The notes: a model not told the origin generated them from the sequence alone. DNA of 64,000 nt from Acidobacteriota bacterium (GCA_016213775.1 JACQZR010000189.1:49914-113913), one strand, 5' to 3'. Positions 9,155-18,307 are shown, counted from the first letter of the stretch. Translations and numbers: made by a program.

Positions 9155-10459
9155 ATGCAACAAGTGAATGTCGGTATCGTCGGGTTGGGCAATGTCGGAA
9201 TGGGGACGCTCACCATCCTGGCGGAAAACGCCGCTGAAATCTCAGCCAAACTTGGCTTCCAACTACAAGTGACGGCCGTGTGCAGCCGTTCGGTAGCAGA
9301 AAAAACGCTTCCCCCTGGACTCGAAACCGTCCTCCGCACCGCCGACTGGCACGATGTGGTCAACGATCCCAACATCCACATCGTAGCCGAGCTCGTCGGC
9401 GGCACCAGTATTGCCAAGGAGATGATCGATGCAGCCATCGCCGCGGGCAAGTCCGTCGTCACGGCCAACAAGGAATTGATGGCGTTACAAGGCCCCGGCA
9501 TCTGGGATCGCGCCATCGCCAGCGGCATCAACCTCGCCATGGAAGCCAGCGTCGCCGGGGGGATTCCGATTCACGCCGTGCTGCGCGAAGGCATCAGCGG
9601 CGACCGCGTCGTCGCCCTCCAAGGCATCCTCAACGGCACCAGTAACTACATCCTCACCGAGATCGAAAAGCACGGTACCGATTTTGCCGTAGTCCTTGCG
9701 GAGGCGCAGCGACTCGGTTACGCGGAGGCCGATCCTTCCGCCGACATCGACGGCTACGACGCGCGATCGAAACTCGCTATTCTCGCAGCGCTCGCCTTCG
9801 GCCTTCAGGTGGTCCCGTCCGACATCCACACCGAAGGCATCCGTCGCATCGGCCCGATTGATTTCCAGTACGCTCATCGCCTCGGCCACACCATCAGACT
9901 GGTTTGCGCGGCACGCCGCACGCAGGACGGCGTCTTCCTCTCCGTCCGGCCGGCGCTCATCGCGCAGTCCACCATCCTCGCCAGCGTCCAGGGAGCCTAC
10001 AACGCCATCTGGGTGCGCGGGCAGTACGGCCAGGACACGTTCTATTACGGACGCGGAGCCGGCCCCAACCCCACTGGTGTCGCCGTGGTCAGCGACCTGA
10101 TGCGTGTCGCCCGCGAGATCCGGTCGGGAAGTCCCCAGCGTGTGTCGCCCTTCGCCCACGAGCGCCTCGCCACCAACCGCCCGCTGCCCATCGAACTGCA
10201 AAAGAGCGCCTACTACCTGCGCTTCCGTGTGCAGGATCGCCCCGGAATCATCGCCGCCCTCGCCAGCATTCTCGCCGAAAAGCACGTCAGCCTCGACGCC
10301 GTTCTGCAGTTGCCCACCGAGGACAAACACAACCTGCCCTTCGTCATCACCATCGAACCCTGTGAAGAGAAGGCCGTCGCCGAAGCCGTCGCCAAGATGG
10401 CTACACTGGATTTTATGGTGGAGCCGCCGCTCGCTCTGCCAATGGAGAGACCGCTATGA
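9155..10459 (+). CDS. hom: Homoserine dehydrogenase
   Basis: Encodes 434 residues and catalyses NAD(P)H reduction of aspartate semialdehyde to homoserine, the branch step to threonine and methionine. It has an N-terminal Rossmann motif (VGIVGLGNVGMGTL), the catalytic domain with SVAGGIPIHAVLREG and LQGILNGTSNYIL, and ADPSADIDGYDARSKLAILA with the conserved Asp and Lys. A C-terminal ACT domain (FRVQDRPGIIAALASILAEK) suggests feedback control by an amino acid, usually threonine. Length is normal for the ACT-bearing form. It overlaps the next gene by four bases. Confidence 0.95.
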   Translation: MQQVNVGIVGLGNVGMGTLTILAENAAEISAKLGFQLQVTAVCSRSVAEKTLPPGLETVLRTADWHDVVNDPNIHIVAELVGGTSIAKEMIDAAIAAGKSVVTANKELMALQGPGIWDRAIASGINLAMEASVAGGIPIHAVLREGISGDRVVALQGILNGTSNYILTEIEKHGTDFAVVLAEAQRLGYAEADPSADIDGYDARSKLAILAALAFGLQVVPSDIHTEGIRRIGPIDFQYAHRLGHTIRLVCAARRTQDGVFLSVRPALIAQSTILASVQGAYNAIWVRGQYGQDTFYYGRGAGPNPTGVAVVSDLMRVAREIRSGSPQRVSPFAHERLATNRPLPIELQKSAYYLRFRVQDRPGIIAALASILAEKHVSLDAVLQLPTEDKHNLPFVITIEPCEEKAVAEAVAKMATLDFMVEPPLALPMERPL

Positions 10460-11106
10460 AGATGTCCGCCCTGCTCTTGATCCTTTCGTGCGCCGCCTGG
10501 TCACAGGTCGCCACCAACGCCAACACCGGTTATCGTACCGAGGAGGGGCGAGCCCGTCTCGCCAATACCCTCGCCGCCAGCGATCGCGACGGCCGCCAAA
10601 AGCCCGTCGAGCTCGTCGCAGCCATGCAGTTGAAGCCCGGCCAGACAGTCATCGACCTCGGCACCGGCGTCGGCTACATGCTGCCCCATCTGGTGAAGGC
10701 CGTCGGACCCACTGGCAAGGTCATCGCCATGGACATCTTTCCTGACTTCCTCAAGAAAGCCCGCGAGGCTGCCGCCAAAGACCACCTCACCAACGTCGAT
10801 TTCGTCCTCGGCACCGACCAGGACCCCAGGCTCCCCGCCGACTCCGCCGATGCCGTCCTCATCCTCGACGCCTACCACCACTTCGACTATCCGGAGAAGT
10901 CCCTTGCAGGCATTGCCAAAGCCCTCCACCCCGGCGGCAGACTTTTCCTCGTCGACTTCTACAAGAGCGGCTTCCGCGACCCCGCCCACATCCGCCTCGA
11001 TCAGGCCGACGTCATCAAGGAAGTGGAAGCCAACGGCTTCACCTTCGAGCGCAAAATGGACCATCAGGAGAAGGTCCAGTACATCGCCGTCTTCCGCAAA
11101 AAGTAG
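10456..11106 (+). CDS. Exported SAM-dependent methyltransferase
   Basis: Encodes 216 residues. The first about 17 residues (MKMSALLLILSCAAWSQ) form a signal peptide. The remainder is a class I methyltransferase fold: motif I VIDLGTGVGYMLPHLVKAV, motif II VIAMDIFPDF, and a motif IV region DAVLILDAYHHFDYPEK, followed by RLFLVDFYKSG. It starts inside the homoserine dehydrogenase stop (ATGA overlap), so the two are cotranslated. An exported SAM enzyme is unusual because SAM is cytoplasmic, although signal-bearing methyltransferases of this type occur in several phyla. The substrate is unknown. Confidence 0.85.
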   Translation: MKMSALLLILSCAAWSQVATNANTGYRTEEGRARLANTLAASDRDGRQKPVELVAAMQLKPGQTVIDLGTGVGYMLPHLVKAVGPTGKVIAMDIFPDFLKKAREAAAKDHLTNVDFVLGTDQDPRLPADSADAVLILDAYHHFDYPEKSLAGIAKALHPGGRLFLVDFYKSGFRDPAHIRLDQADVIKEVEANGFTFERKMDHQEKVQYIAVFRKK

Positions 11107-11125
11107 CGGCTTCAGTGGCCCGCGT

Positions 11126-11449
11126 TCAAGCCGTCTTGAGCCGCTTCGGCGGTCGCCCTGCGGGCACGAACTTGACCTCTAGCCGTTGCTTCAGCGCGTC
11201 CGCAATCCTCTGCAGCATGGTAAGGGAGTGCCCCTCGTAATCGGCATCCTCGAGCCTGGCAATCACGGGTTGTCTGGATCCGACGAGGTCCGCAAGCTGC
11301 CGCTGAGACAGGCCAGCCTTGGTCCGCGCGTCATAGATCATTTGGGCAACCTGCAGGTTGAAGCGCGCCTCCCCAATTCCGGCTTTGACAGCGGCGCTTT
11401 CAGCGGTGACCTTCTCCAGAATCTTTAGGGCGTTCTTCGTTCTTCCCAT
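11126..11449 (-). CDS. higA: HigA-type antitoxin with XRE helix-turn-helix (module 1)
   Basis: Encodes 107 residues. The centre is a clear Cro/C1 helix-turn-helix (KAGLSQRQLADLVGSRQPVI, then ARLEDADYEGHSLTMLQRIA), and the basic C-terminus (GRPPKRLKTA) resembles DNA-binding antitoxins. It starts two bases after the stop of the toxin gene, the toxin-first order typical of HigBA. It probably binds the palindrome ahead of the toxin gene and represses the pair. Confidence 0.85.
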   Translation of the reverse strand: MGRTKNALKILEKVTAESAAVKAGIGEARFNLQVAQMIYDARTKAGLSQRQLADLVGSRQPVIARLEDADYEGHSLTMLQRIADALKQRLEVKFVPAGRPPKRLKTA

Positions 11450-11451
11450 AA

Positions 11452-11835
11452 CTATGCTTCTTCCTCAGAATAGGTGTGGCGCTCCTGGTCCGCCTCGAAC
11501 ACTCTCTTCCGCCGGAGAGCGCGCTCGATATCAGACTCGGGCACCAGGTCTTCTTTCACCAAGGCGTGAGCCAGAACCGCCAGGCTCCTCCCGTAGAAGA
11601 AGTAGAGGATCCGATAATTCACACGCCCCTTTCGGATGCGCAACTCGTGGATCCCGTCCCTGAGAAAATCTGCCAGCGGCCTTCTCAGTTCGTGCCCCAA
11701 TTCGCCGAGCCGTTCGATTGCGGCAATGCAAGTCTCGTAAGTCTTCAGGTTCGAGCAGCGAAGCTCCTTCAGCCAGTCGAGCACCGGAACCTCCTCCTCA
11801 GCTTCCTGGTAAAAGACAACCTCTACACGAGGCAT
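11452..11835 (-). CDS. higB: HigB-type toxin, phage Gp49-like (module 1)
   Basis: Encodes 127 residues of the RelE-superfamily group known as phage-derived Gp49-like proteins. The key stretch is LADFLRDGIHELRIRKGRVN followed by YRILYFFYGRS, which aligns with the usual IWELR...RVLYF core, then LAHALVKED. Members cleave mRNA on the ribosome. The C-terminus (RKRVFEADQERHTYSEEEA) is the usual charged end. A strong GGAGGT ribosome binding site precedes the ATG at 11835. Confidence 0.87.
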   Translation of the reverse strand: MPRVEVVFYQEAEEEVPVLDWLKELRCSNLKTYETCIAAIERLGELGHELRRPLADFLRDGIHELRIRKGRVNYRILYFFYGRSLAVLAHALVKEDLVPESDIERALRRKRVFEADQERHTYSEEEA

Positions 11836-11849
11836 CCAGGCTCACCTCC

Positions 11850-11867
11850 ACAATATCACAATATTGT
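11850..11867. promoter_or_regulatory. Candidate HigBA operator palindrome
   Basis: ACAATAT-CACA-ATATTGT is a perfect 7-bp inverted repeat with a 4-base spacer, located 15-32 bases upstream of the higB start and overlapping the likely promoter. It is AT-rich in an otherwise GC-rich region. Autoregulation through such a site is the rule for HigA antitoxins; binding here is inferred. Confidence 0.6.
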
Positions 11868-11891
11868 TATCACCGGACAAGTAAGCGAACT

Positions 11892-13973
11892 CTACTCGCT
11901 GTTCACCGTTACCCGGCCACGCAAGTTCTTCCGCACATCGTCCGCGTAGTAGTGCACCGTCTTAAACCGCCGGCCTGAATACAGCGGCGCCTGATCCAGA
12001 TGATGGGGTGACTTCGGGTCGGCGCTCTGCCCAAACACCAACTGCGATCCCGCGCGCAAACGTTTCCCAAACTCCACCACCGCGACATACGTGTTGCCCC
12101 TCGTCCCATAGAGCTTCTTCTGATTCCGCGGTTGCGACGCATAAAAGTTGAACACGACCCCAACCGTGCCGGGCGCGCCTGGGACACCGAAGCTCGCCCG
12201 CGTATCCGAGAACGGCTCCTGGCGTCCGCTTGTGTGCACGCGTTGCATGCGGTTGATTTCGCCCCAACCAACACGCCACTTACCAAAATCCTTCTCCAAC
12301 CCGCTTGCCGCTTTCGCAAACAGCTCCGGCGTGAGAAACGCCTCATTGTCGTTCCCACGACCCCGCGAAAGAAACGCCGCCATGAACAGCGCCATCGGCA
12401 CGGACTCAACAGTGCTCCGCCCATCCCAGGCCAGAAACATCTCCACCGCTTCTTTCAGCTTCGCGCCCCGCTCCGGATTCGCCTGCGCCCATGCCGGCCA
12501 GAGCTTCCGCAGATTCTCCTGTTCACGCCCCGCCAGGTAGATCCCCGTATCCAGCGCCGCATCGCTCCATTCCTCGAACGTGAACCTCTCGCGCGACGTC
12601 AGCACCTGCCTGCTGCGCTTCGAACGGAAGTTGTCCAGTTCGGGAACGAAATAGGCAGGCCACGTCGCGCCGGTGCCCGGATCTCCCGCTGCAAACGAAG
12701 GATTCGAATTGCAGTTTTGCAGATAGCCGGAAGCGGGATTGACGAACTGCGGCAGATCCGCAAACGCGTGCAGACCCTCCCACTCGGTCTTGGGGTCGGC
12801 GCCATCCACATCGCGCGCCCAGTCCCTGCTGCCATCGCGCTTCGGAATTGCATTGCCGTGCAGGTAGAAGATGTTGCCCTTGGCATCGGCGTACATCGTG
12901 TTCGACCCCGTGATGGCGCGCTGGCTCATGACCTTCTGAAAGTCAGGCAGCGACTTCGCCTTCGCCATCGCCACGCGCTGCCGCATCAGGTCCAGGGGCG
13001 TCCGGTCCACACCTCGGGTCGCCAGCGGATGCCCATCGCGCACACCGCTGATAGGCCCGTGATGCGTGCGTCGCATCTTCACCACCGCCTTCTCGATGGC
13101 ATCCCCCTTGCGCACCGGAATCTCAGCAGTCCACGATTCCGCCTGCCGGTACGCCGTGCCGTAGCGATAAGCCATGGGATCGCCGGCGCGGTCAAATGTC
13201 TCGCGGTAAACATCGACAATATCCGCGTTGTTGTTCGTGTGACACCAGCCGTAGGAAGCGGTGAAACCCGACCGGATGTAGGGCGTGCCGAGAATGGCAA
13301 AGCCGTTGACACGCAGCCCCTGCTTACTCTCAAGCTGCGCCTCAAACCGCTGACCGCCTCCAAAGAAGCCCACATGCGGATTCAGAAAAAGCATCGCCTT
13401 GCCCGAAGCACTCTTCTTCGGCGACACCGCCCACATGTTGGAGCCATCCTCGTCCTCACCCGCTTCCGTCTCCAACGGCACGGTGGCGAGCATGGGGAAC
13501 TCGCGCGCGACATCCTCGCGCCGCACGCCTCCCGCATACAAACTCGGGCTCCCATCCTGAAACGCCAGCACGTGCCAGCCCTCCATCCGGGTCAACAAGC
13601 GCGCCTTCTCCGGATGCTTCTTCAAATACGCGTTGTACCCGGCTGCGAACGCATCGCACATCGACCGCAGATCAGGAGACGCGCTCGCATAAGCCTTCTT
13701 CGCCCGCTCCTCCACGCGCCACAAGCGATAGTGAATATCACCGGCAAGCCCGCGAACACCATTCATCTCCGCGGCCCGTCCCAGCGCGCGAATGTAGTCT
13801 TCCTCCAACTGCCAGAAGTTGTCCTCAGCCTGCGCATAAGCAAGCCCAAACGTAACATCGGCATCGGTCTTCCCATAGATGTGCGGAACACCGTACTCGT
13901 CGCGAAGAATCTCAGCCTGGTAACCGGCGGCCCACACCGGGGCCGCAAACAAGAGGAGCGTTGCAAGGCGCAT
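11892..13973 (-). CDS. Penicillin acylase family protein (Ntn hydrolase, N-acyl amidase)
   Basis: Encodes 693 residues. A signal peptide (MRLATLLLFAAPVWA) precedes the alpha-subunit start EILRDEYGVPHIYGKTDADV, typical of penicillin, cephalosporin and acyl-homoserine lactone acylases. The nucleophile is Ser178 in DGSNMWAVSPKKSASG, after which the precursor is cut so that the Ser becomes the beta-chain N-terminus. It is exported and self-processing. The substrate (an acyl amide such as acyl-homoserine lactone or a lactam) is not evident. It lies 43 bases downstream of TonB receptor 2 on the same strand, so uptake and hydrolysis may be linked. Confidence 0.9.
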   Translation of the reverse strand: MRLATLLLFAAPVWAAGYQAEILRDEYGVPHIYGKTDADVTFGLAYAQAEDNFWQLEEDYIRALGRAAEMNGVRGLAGDIHYRLWRVEERAKKAYASASPDLRSMCDAFAAGYNAYLKKHPEKARLLTRMEGWHVLAFQDGSPSLYAGGVRREDVAREFPMLATVPLETEAGEDEDGSNMWAVSPKKSASGKAMLFLNPHVGFFGGGQRFEAQLESKQGLRVNGFAILGTPYIRSGFTASYGWCHTNNNADIVDVYRETFDRAGDPMAYRYGTAYRQAESWTAEIPVRKGDAIEKAVVKMRRTHHGPISGVRDGHPLATRGVDRTPLDLMRQRVAMAKAKSLPDFQKVMSQRAITGSNTMYADAKGNIFYLHGNAIPKRDGSRDWARDVDGADPKTEWEGLHAFADLPQFVNPASGYLQNCNSNPSFAAGDPGTGATWPAYFVPELDNFRSKRSRQVLTSRERFTFEEWSDAALDTGIYLAGREQENLRKLWPAWAQANPERGAKLKEAVEMFLAWDGRSTVESVPMALFMAAFLSRGRGNDNEAFLTPELFAKAASGLEKDFGKWRVGWGEINRMQRVHTSGRQEPFSDTRASFGVPGAPGTVGVVFNFYASQPRNQKKLYGTRGNTYVAVVEFGKRLRAGSQLVFGQSADPKSPHHLDQAPLYSGRRFKTVHYYADDVRKNLRGRVTVNSE

Positions 13974-14016
13974 GAAGACCATTCAACCGCAAACGGCAGG
14001 CCCCGCGCGATTCTTC

Positions 14017-17000
14017 TTAAAACGTATACCGCAACGCGAGCTGCACAATCCGCGCCGAGGCATCGCTCTGGGAAGCCCCCACGTAATTGAACGGATTAAA
14101 CGTGCTCGTGATCTGTCCGAACGCCAGGCTGTTGGTTGACCGCGACGGCAGCCCGAAGTGCGGCGTGTTCGTCGCTCCATACATCTCGGCGCGGAAGGTC
14201 AGCTTGTGCCCTTCGGTGATCCGGAAGCTCTTATAGAAGCCAAAGTCCACCTTGAACAGTCCCTGCCCGTGGAACACGTTCCGCCCGACAGAGCCGGTCA
14301 GCGCCCGCCCCGGATCGAACGGCCGCTGCGTGCTCGGCGTTCGGACCGTCGGGAAGAACGCATCCAGCGGCAACTGGGTGGTGGATATGATCTGCCCGCT
14401 CTCGTTCCTCCGCCCGTTGTCCACCGATGCCCCATAGTACTGCGGGTTCAGCAGCAGCGGACGGTCGTTGGCAAGGCCGTCGGCATTGGAATCGAGGCCG
14501 CTCGTTACCGTGAACGGCGATCCGCTCGCCATCGTCATATTGCCGCTCATGGTCCAGCCGTAGAACATGGCGCCACGCAGACCACGAGGATTCTTGTAGA
14601 ACGGCAGCAGCCATCCATAGTTGAGATTCAGATGATGCCGCCGGTCAAAATCGCTCAACCCGCGGTTGTTGATCGCAGCCCCGTTCTCGCTGATCGGCGA
14701 CCCCGCGGTCACATCAGACCCCGTATCCACCGTTTTTGCCCACGTGTAGGCGATGGCCCAGTGCAAGCCTCCGGAGTACCGCTTGTTCACTGACACGCGC
14801 ATCGCATTGTACTGACTCCACGCGCCATTGCTGATATAGATGACGCTGCTGTACCGCGCGTCCGGCCGCCGTTGATTCGTTCTCGGCTGGGCAATAGAAA
14901 TGTAGCCTGGCGCTGGGTTCGTATTGCCCAGGTCGGGATCGATCTTGTCATAGAGCACGCCATCCACCGGAGACAGGAACGGGAACCGCGCCCGGTTGTT
15001 GTACTGATTCTGTAGCAAGCCAACGCCGTGAGTATGGTTGTAACCGACGCTCAACGCGACCTTGCCCGGCAACTGCCGGTCGATGGTGAAGTGCAGTTGC
15101 TGGATCTGGGGCATCCGCAAGCCCGGATCCACTGCGCCCAGGGAAATGCGGCCCGGATTGTAGCTCGCCGGGTCATAGAAAAACCCGTTGGTCGGGTCAG
15201 CCACGTTGAAGCTCGCATTGAACGAGCGGTAAACCCCATATGGCGGCTGCGAACGAAGGCTCGCCCCACCTTGTGAGAAGATGCTCTGGAACAGACGGTT
15301 GTGGAACAGCCCAAACCCTCCGCGTACGCTCATCCTTCCCGGTCCGCCTGTAATGCGCCCCAACAGCGTATCGCGAGCAACGGATGGCGACCATGCAAAC
15401 CCAAATCGCGGCTCATAGCCGCGGGTGAACGTGTCAAACCCGTAGCGGACCTTGCCATCTCGCTCACTCGGCGCAAGCACCACTTCATACCGGAAGCCGA
15501 GGTTCAGTGTGAAGTTGGAAGTCACCTTGATGTCGTCCATCACATACTGATTGAACTCGCCCAGCCGGTTGTACGTCGTAAAGTTCCCGTAGCCTTTTTC
15601 AAACGAAGTGTAGTAGCCGCGCATGAAATTCTCCCAGCCTTCAAAGAAGGTGGGCTGCCCGCGAATGCCTGTCGCCCCAAACGTCCACCACCCCCGCGAG
15701 TAGTTGTCCGCCAAATCATCCAGGTGCTGCCGCCGTATGTCCACTCCGGCTCGCATCACGTGTCGCCCGCGCACATGCGAAAGGTTGTACACAAACTGGT
15801 AATCCGTCTGGTATCGGTTGATCGGAAACTGCCCCGCGCTGCCCATCGTCGTTGTCGTGTAAGCCGACGGGTTCGAAATTCGCACGATCGGTGTATCGTT
15901 ACCCGACGCAATGTCCACCAGCGTCGTCCGCAGACCCAACCCGAACCGGAACTCGCCCCACGTGGAAGCGTTGAACATGTGCGTCTGGGTCACACCAACG
16001 TTCTGCTGCCGGTTGTTCTGAAACGCCGTCTCCCCCTGTATCAACGGATAGGGAAACCGCTTCTGCCGCGAGTACTGATAGCGGATCGCCAGTGTATCGC
16101 GCTTGGTCGCATTCCAGTCGAGCTTGCCGCTGTAATCCTGATCCGGATAGCTGGCCTGCTTGGTCTCCGTCAGGCAATGGTCGCAGAGGTTCGGATTGTT
16201 CGGCTGCACGCGCGGAAACCGGTCGAGGATGGACTGCAGGAACTTCAAGTCGGCCTGTGCATTCGGATGGTCCGCCGGATTGATGCACGTCCGGCATTCC
16301 CCGATCTGCAGCTTGTCGCTCGGCAGAAAGATCCAACGCGTGAACGTGTTGTATTGGATCAGCCGCGTCTGCTCAAAACTGTGATAGAGGAACAGCTTGT
16401 TCTTGAAGATCGGCCCTCCGATCGTGTACCCAAACTGGTTGCGGCGGTACGGTGCCCGCGGCGACACCAGCGTGCCATCCGCTCTCTTTCCGCTCGCGTT
16501 TCCATAGAAGCTGTTCGCATTCAACTTCTCGTTCTGCAAAAACTCATACAGGTCCCCGTGAAAGCGGTTGGTACCGCTTTTGGTCTGCACAATCACCACG
16601 GCGCCGCCGGCCCGCCCGAACTCCGCCGAATACGAATTCGTCAGAACCTGAAAATCCTTGATCGAGCTGATATTCACATTCTGCCGGCTGCTCCCTTCCG
16701 AGCTGTCATCATTGTTCACGCCATCGATCTGGAACGTCGCCGACCGCGACCCCGTCCCGTTGAACGAAACATAGCTGCCCGAAGACAACGTCGGGTTGTT
16801 GATTCCGCTGTAGCCGCCGCTGGCCTGGAAGCCGGGCAGCATTTCCACCAGCGACAGCATGTTGCGCGACGACAGCGGCCGGTCCTCAATCACCTGCTGT
16901 TCAATGTTGTTCTTCACCTCGCCGCGCGAGATCTCAATGAGCGGCACCTCGTCGGTTACCGTGACCTCGGTGGCAACGCTGGCCGGACGCATCTCAAAAT

Positions 17001-17319
17001 CGAGCGTGCGTGTCGAGTTCAAATCCACCAGCGCCGCCCGCCGCAACATCCCCATGCCTGCCATCTCCACGGTCACCGTATAGGGACCAACTGGCAGAAA
17101 TGTAACCTGGTAGTAGCCGGTGCTGTTTGCTTCCGCAGTCCGTACGAGACCGGTTTCATCGTTCGTCACCGTCACCTTGGCTCCGGGAATCAAAGCTCCC
17201 GTCGGATCTTTGACATGTCCCTCCAATGTGCCAGTGACCGTTTGTCCAAAGGCAGCCAAAACCATCACAAAAAGTGCGAGCGCTAACCGCGCAAAATGAA
17301 ATAGATTGTCGAATCTCAT
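14017..17319 (-). CDS. TonB-dependent receptor 2 (Oar-like)
   Basis: Encodes 1100 residues. After a signal peptide (ALFVMVLAAFGQ) comes the carboxypeptidase-regulatory-like fold (LEGHVKDPTGALIPGAKVTV), a plug with SRNMLSLVEMLPGFQASG and AVVIVQTKSGTNRFHGDLYE, and a long barrel ending in VQLALRYTF. The aromatic last residue is typical of outer-membrane barrels. It probably forms an operon with the acylase gene. The ATG at 17319 is directly followed by the signal peptide. The start overlaps by four bases an upstream antitoxin relic. Confidence 0.9.
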   Translation of the reverse strand: MRFDNLFHFARLALALFVMVLAAFGQTVTGTLEGHVKDPTGALIPGAKVTVTNDETGLVRTAEANSTGYYQVTFLPVGPYTVTVEMAGMGMLRRAALVDLNSTRTLDFEMRPASVATEVTVTDEVPLIEISRGEVKNNIEQQVIEDRPLSSRNMLSLVEMLPGFQASGGYSGINNPTLSSGSYVSFNGTGSRSATFQIDGVNNDDSSEGSSRQNVNISSIKDFQVLTNSYSAEFGRAGGAVVIVQTKSGTNRFHGDLYEFLQNEKLNANSFYGNASGKRADGTLVSPRAPYRRNQFGYTIGGPIFKNKLFLYHSFEQTRLIQYNTFTRWIFLPSDKLQIGECRTCINPADHPNAQADLKFLQSILDRFPRVQPNNPNLCDHCLTETKQASYPDQDYSGKLDWNATKRDTLAIRYQYSRQKRFPYPLIQGETAFQNNRQQNVGVTQTHMFNASTWGEFRFGLGLRTTLVDIASGNDTPIVRISNPSAYTTTTMGSAGQFPINRYQTDYQFVYNLSHVRGRHVMRAGVDIRRQHLDDLADNYSRGWWTFGATGIRGQPTFFEGWENFMRGYYTSFEKGYGNFTTYNRLGEFNQYVMDDIKVTSNFTLNLGFRYEVVLAPSERDGKVRYGFDTFTRGYEPRFGFAWSPSVARDTLLGRITGGPGRMSVRGGFGLFHNRLFQSIFSQGGASLRSQPPYGVYRSFNASFNVADPTNGFFYDPASYNPGRISLGAVDPGLRMPQIQQLHFTIDRQLPGKVALSVGYNHTHGVGLLQNQYNNRARFPFLSPVDGVLYDKIDPDLGNTNPAPGYISIAQPRTNQRRPDARYSSVIYISNGAWSQYNAMRVSVNKRYSGGLHWAIAYTWAKTVDTGSDVTAGSPISENGAAINNRGLSDFDRRHHLNLNYGWLLPFYKNPRGLRGAMFYGWTMSGNMTMASGSPFTVTSGLDSNADGLANDRPLLLNPQYYGASVDNGRRNESGQIISTTQLPLDAFFPTVRTPSTQRPFDPGRALTGSVGRNVFHGQGLFKVDFGFYKSFRITEGHKLTFRAEMYGATNTPHFGLPSRSTNSLAFGQITSTFNPFNYVGASQSDASARIVQLALRYTF

Positions 17320-17570
17320 GTCCGGACCCCCATGTGGTTAATATAGCGCCTCCGTACTCGCCGCACCCGGATCTTCACTTCCACACGCGAACCAAGACGG
17401 TTGAGGACGGACATTAGCCGGTCAACGGTACACCGCCCAAGATCCGCGTTGCGGCTGCGCGAGAAATCGGCGGCGACGATGCCCGTGCGATCATGCGCCG
17501 CACGCACCGTGAGCTGGTCCTTGTCGAGCGTCTTGAGTCGCTTCAAGCGGGCTTTTATCAGTCGATCCTG
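17316..17570 (-). pseudogene. XRE-type antitoxin relic
   Basis: The frame reads LDKDQLTVRAAHDRTG, then VAADFSRSRNADLGRCTVDR, then LMSVLNRLGSRVEVKIRVRR. This is the helix-turn-helix half of the XRE-like antitoxin family in which a phrase of the ADFSRIRN type and a final VEV...RR strand are diagnostic. The usual N-terminal 30 or so residues are absent: reading upstream reaches a stop at 17571-17573, and only a TTG could serve as a start (17546). No toxin gene adjoins it. I read it as a truncated remnant, though a short expressed protein is not excluded. Confidence 0.5.
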
Positions 17571-17647
17571 TTAGGGAAAGATTGTCAATCGGCCCCCGCA
17601 CTGCAAGTGACATTGTTATTTCTCAACTGAGCCTCAAGGCTCGATCT

Positions 17648-17950
17648 CTAGGCGGCAGTCCGCGGCAGTACTTCCTTTTCGATCCGCGGCTGAATCTCCT
17701 GCCCGGCCACCTCGAGGTCGTAAGCGACCTGAAGATTCAACCAATACTGCGGCGATGTGCCGAAATATCGCGCCAGACGCATCGCGGTGTCGACCGTGAT
17801 GGCCCTCTTGCCGTTGACGATCGCGCTGATCCGGTTCATCGGAACGCGGAGTGCGCGCGCCAGTTCGTTTAGGCTGACACCAATCTCACCGAGTTCATCC
17901 CGAAGTAACTCGCCCGGGTGGATGGGCGGAAGTTTCCTACGCTGCGCCAT
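17648..17950 (-). CDS. higA: HigA-type antitoxin (module 2)
   Basis: Encodes 100 residues. It begins with KLPPIHPGELLRDELGEIG, the classic HigA opening, followed by the helix-turn-helix LNELARALRVPMNRISAIV and the conserved RYFGTSPQYWLNLQVAYDLE. It starts 12 bases after the toxin gene. It neutralises the toxin and probably represses the shared promoter. Confidence 0.93.
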   Translation of the reverse strand: MAQRRKLPPIHPGELLRDELGEIGVSLNELARALRVPMNRISAIVNGKRAITVDTAMRLARYFGTSPQYWLNLQVAYDLEVAGQEIQPRIEKEVLPRTAA

Positions 17951-17962
17951 GGTTCTCCTCTC

Positions 17963-18241
17963 TCAGTGGTAATCCACTATCTCGACTTCGTGCGCGTTGC
18001 CGTCACGCCAGGTGAAGCAGATCCGCCAGCGGTCATTGATCCGAATGCTATGCTCGCCTGCCCGGTCCCTTTTCCGTGCCTCTAGATGGTTGCCCCGAAT
18101 AGCTCCCAGATCGGTGAGACTCGTGGCGGCGTCCAGCGAGCGCAGCCGCTTGCGTGCCTGCTCTTCGATCCCGCGTAACTTCCGGCTGCCAAATCCTTCG
18201 TGGATCGCCTTGGTTTCCGGACATCGGAACGAGCGAATCAT
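17963..18241 (-). CDS. higB: HigB/RelE-type toxin (module 2)
   Basis: Encodes 92 residues of the proteic-killer-suppression RelE group. Diagnostic elements are MIRSFRCPETKAIHEG, the RKRLRSLDAATSLTDL helix, and INDRWRICFTWRDG ending in VEIVDYH with the terminal His. Such toxins cleave ribosome-bound mRNA. It precedes its antitoxin, as in all HigBA pairs. Only 66 bases separate it from the divergent DUF433 gene, so the two modules share one control region. Confidence 0.92.
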   Translation of the reverse strand: MIRSFRCPETKAIHEGFGSRKLRGIEEQARKRLRSLDAATSLTDLGAIRGNHLEARKRDRAGEHSIRINDRWRICFTWRDGNAHEVEIVDYH

Positions 18242-18307
18242 ACACGCTAAACATACTACGCGCCGCGTACGGGGTCAACAGCGCGGTAAGATCGGATTGT
18301 GAGAACC

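Noticed and set aside
12132..14090. A 652-codon frame antisense to the acylase
   Set aside because: The same bias explains it; the sense gene is complete with its catalytic Ser.
15301..17286. A 661-codon open frame antisense to TonB receptor 2
   Set aside because: Its product is arginine- and histidine-rich with no motif, and the sense gene is a complete receptor. The long frame follows from C-ending codons in GC-rich DNA.
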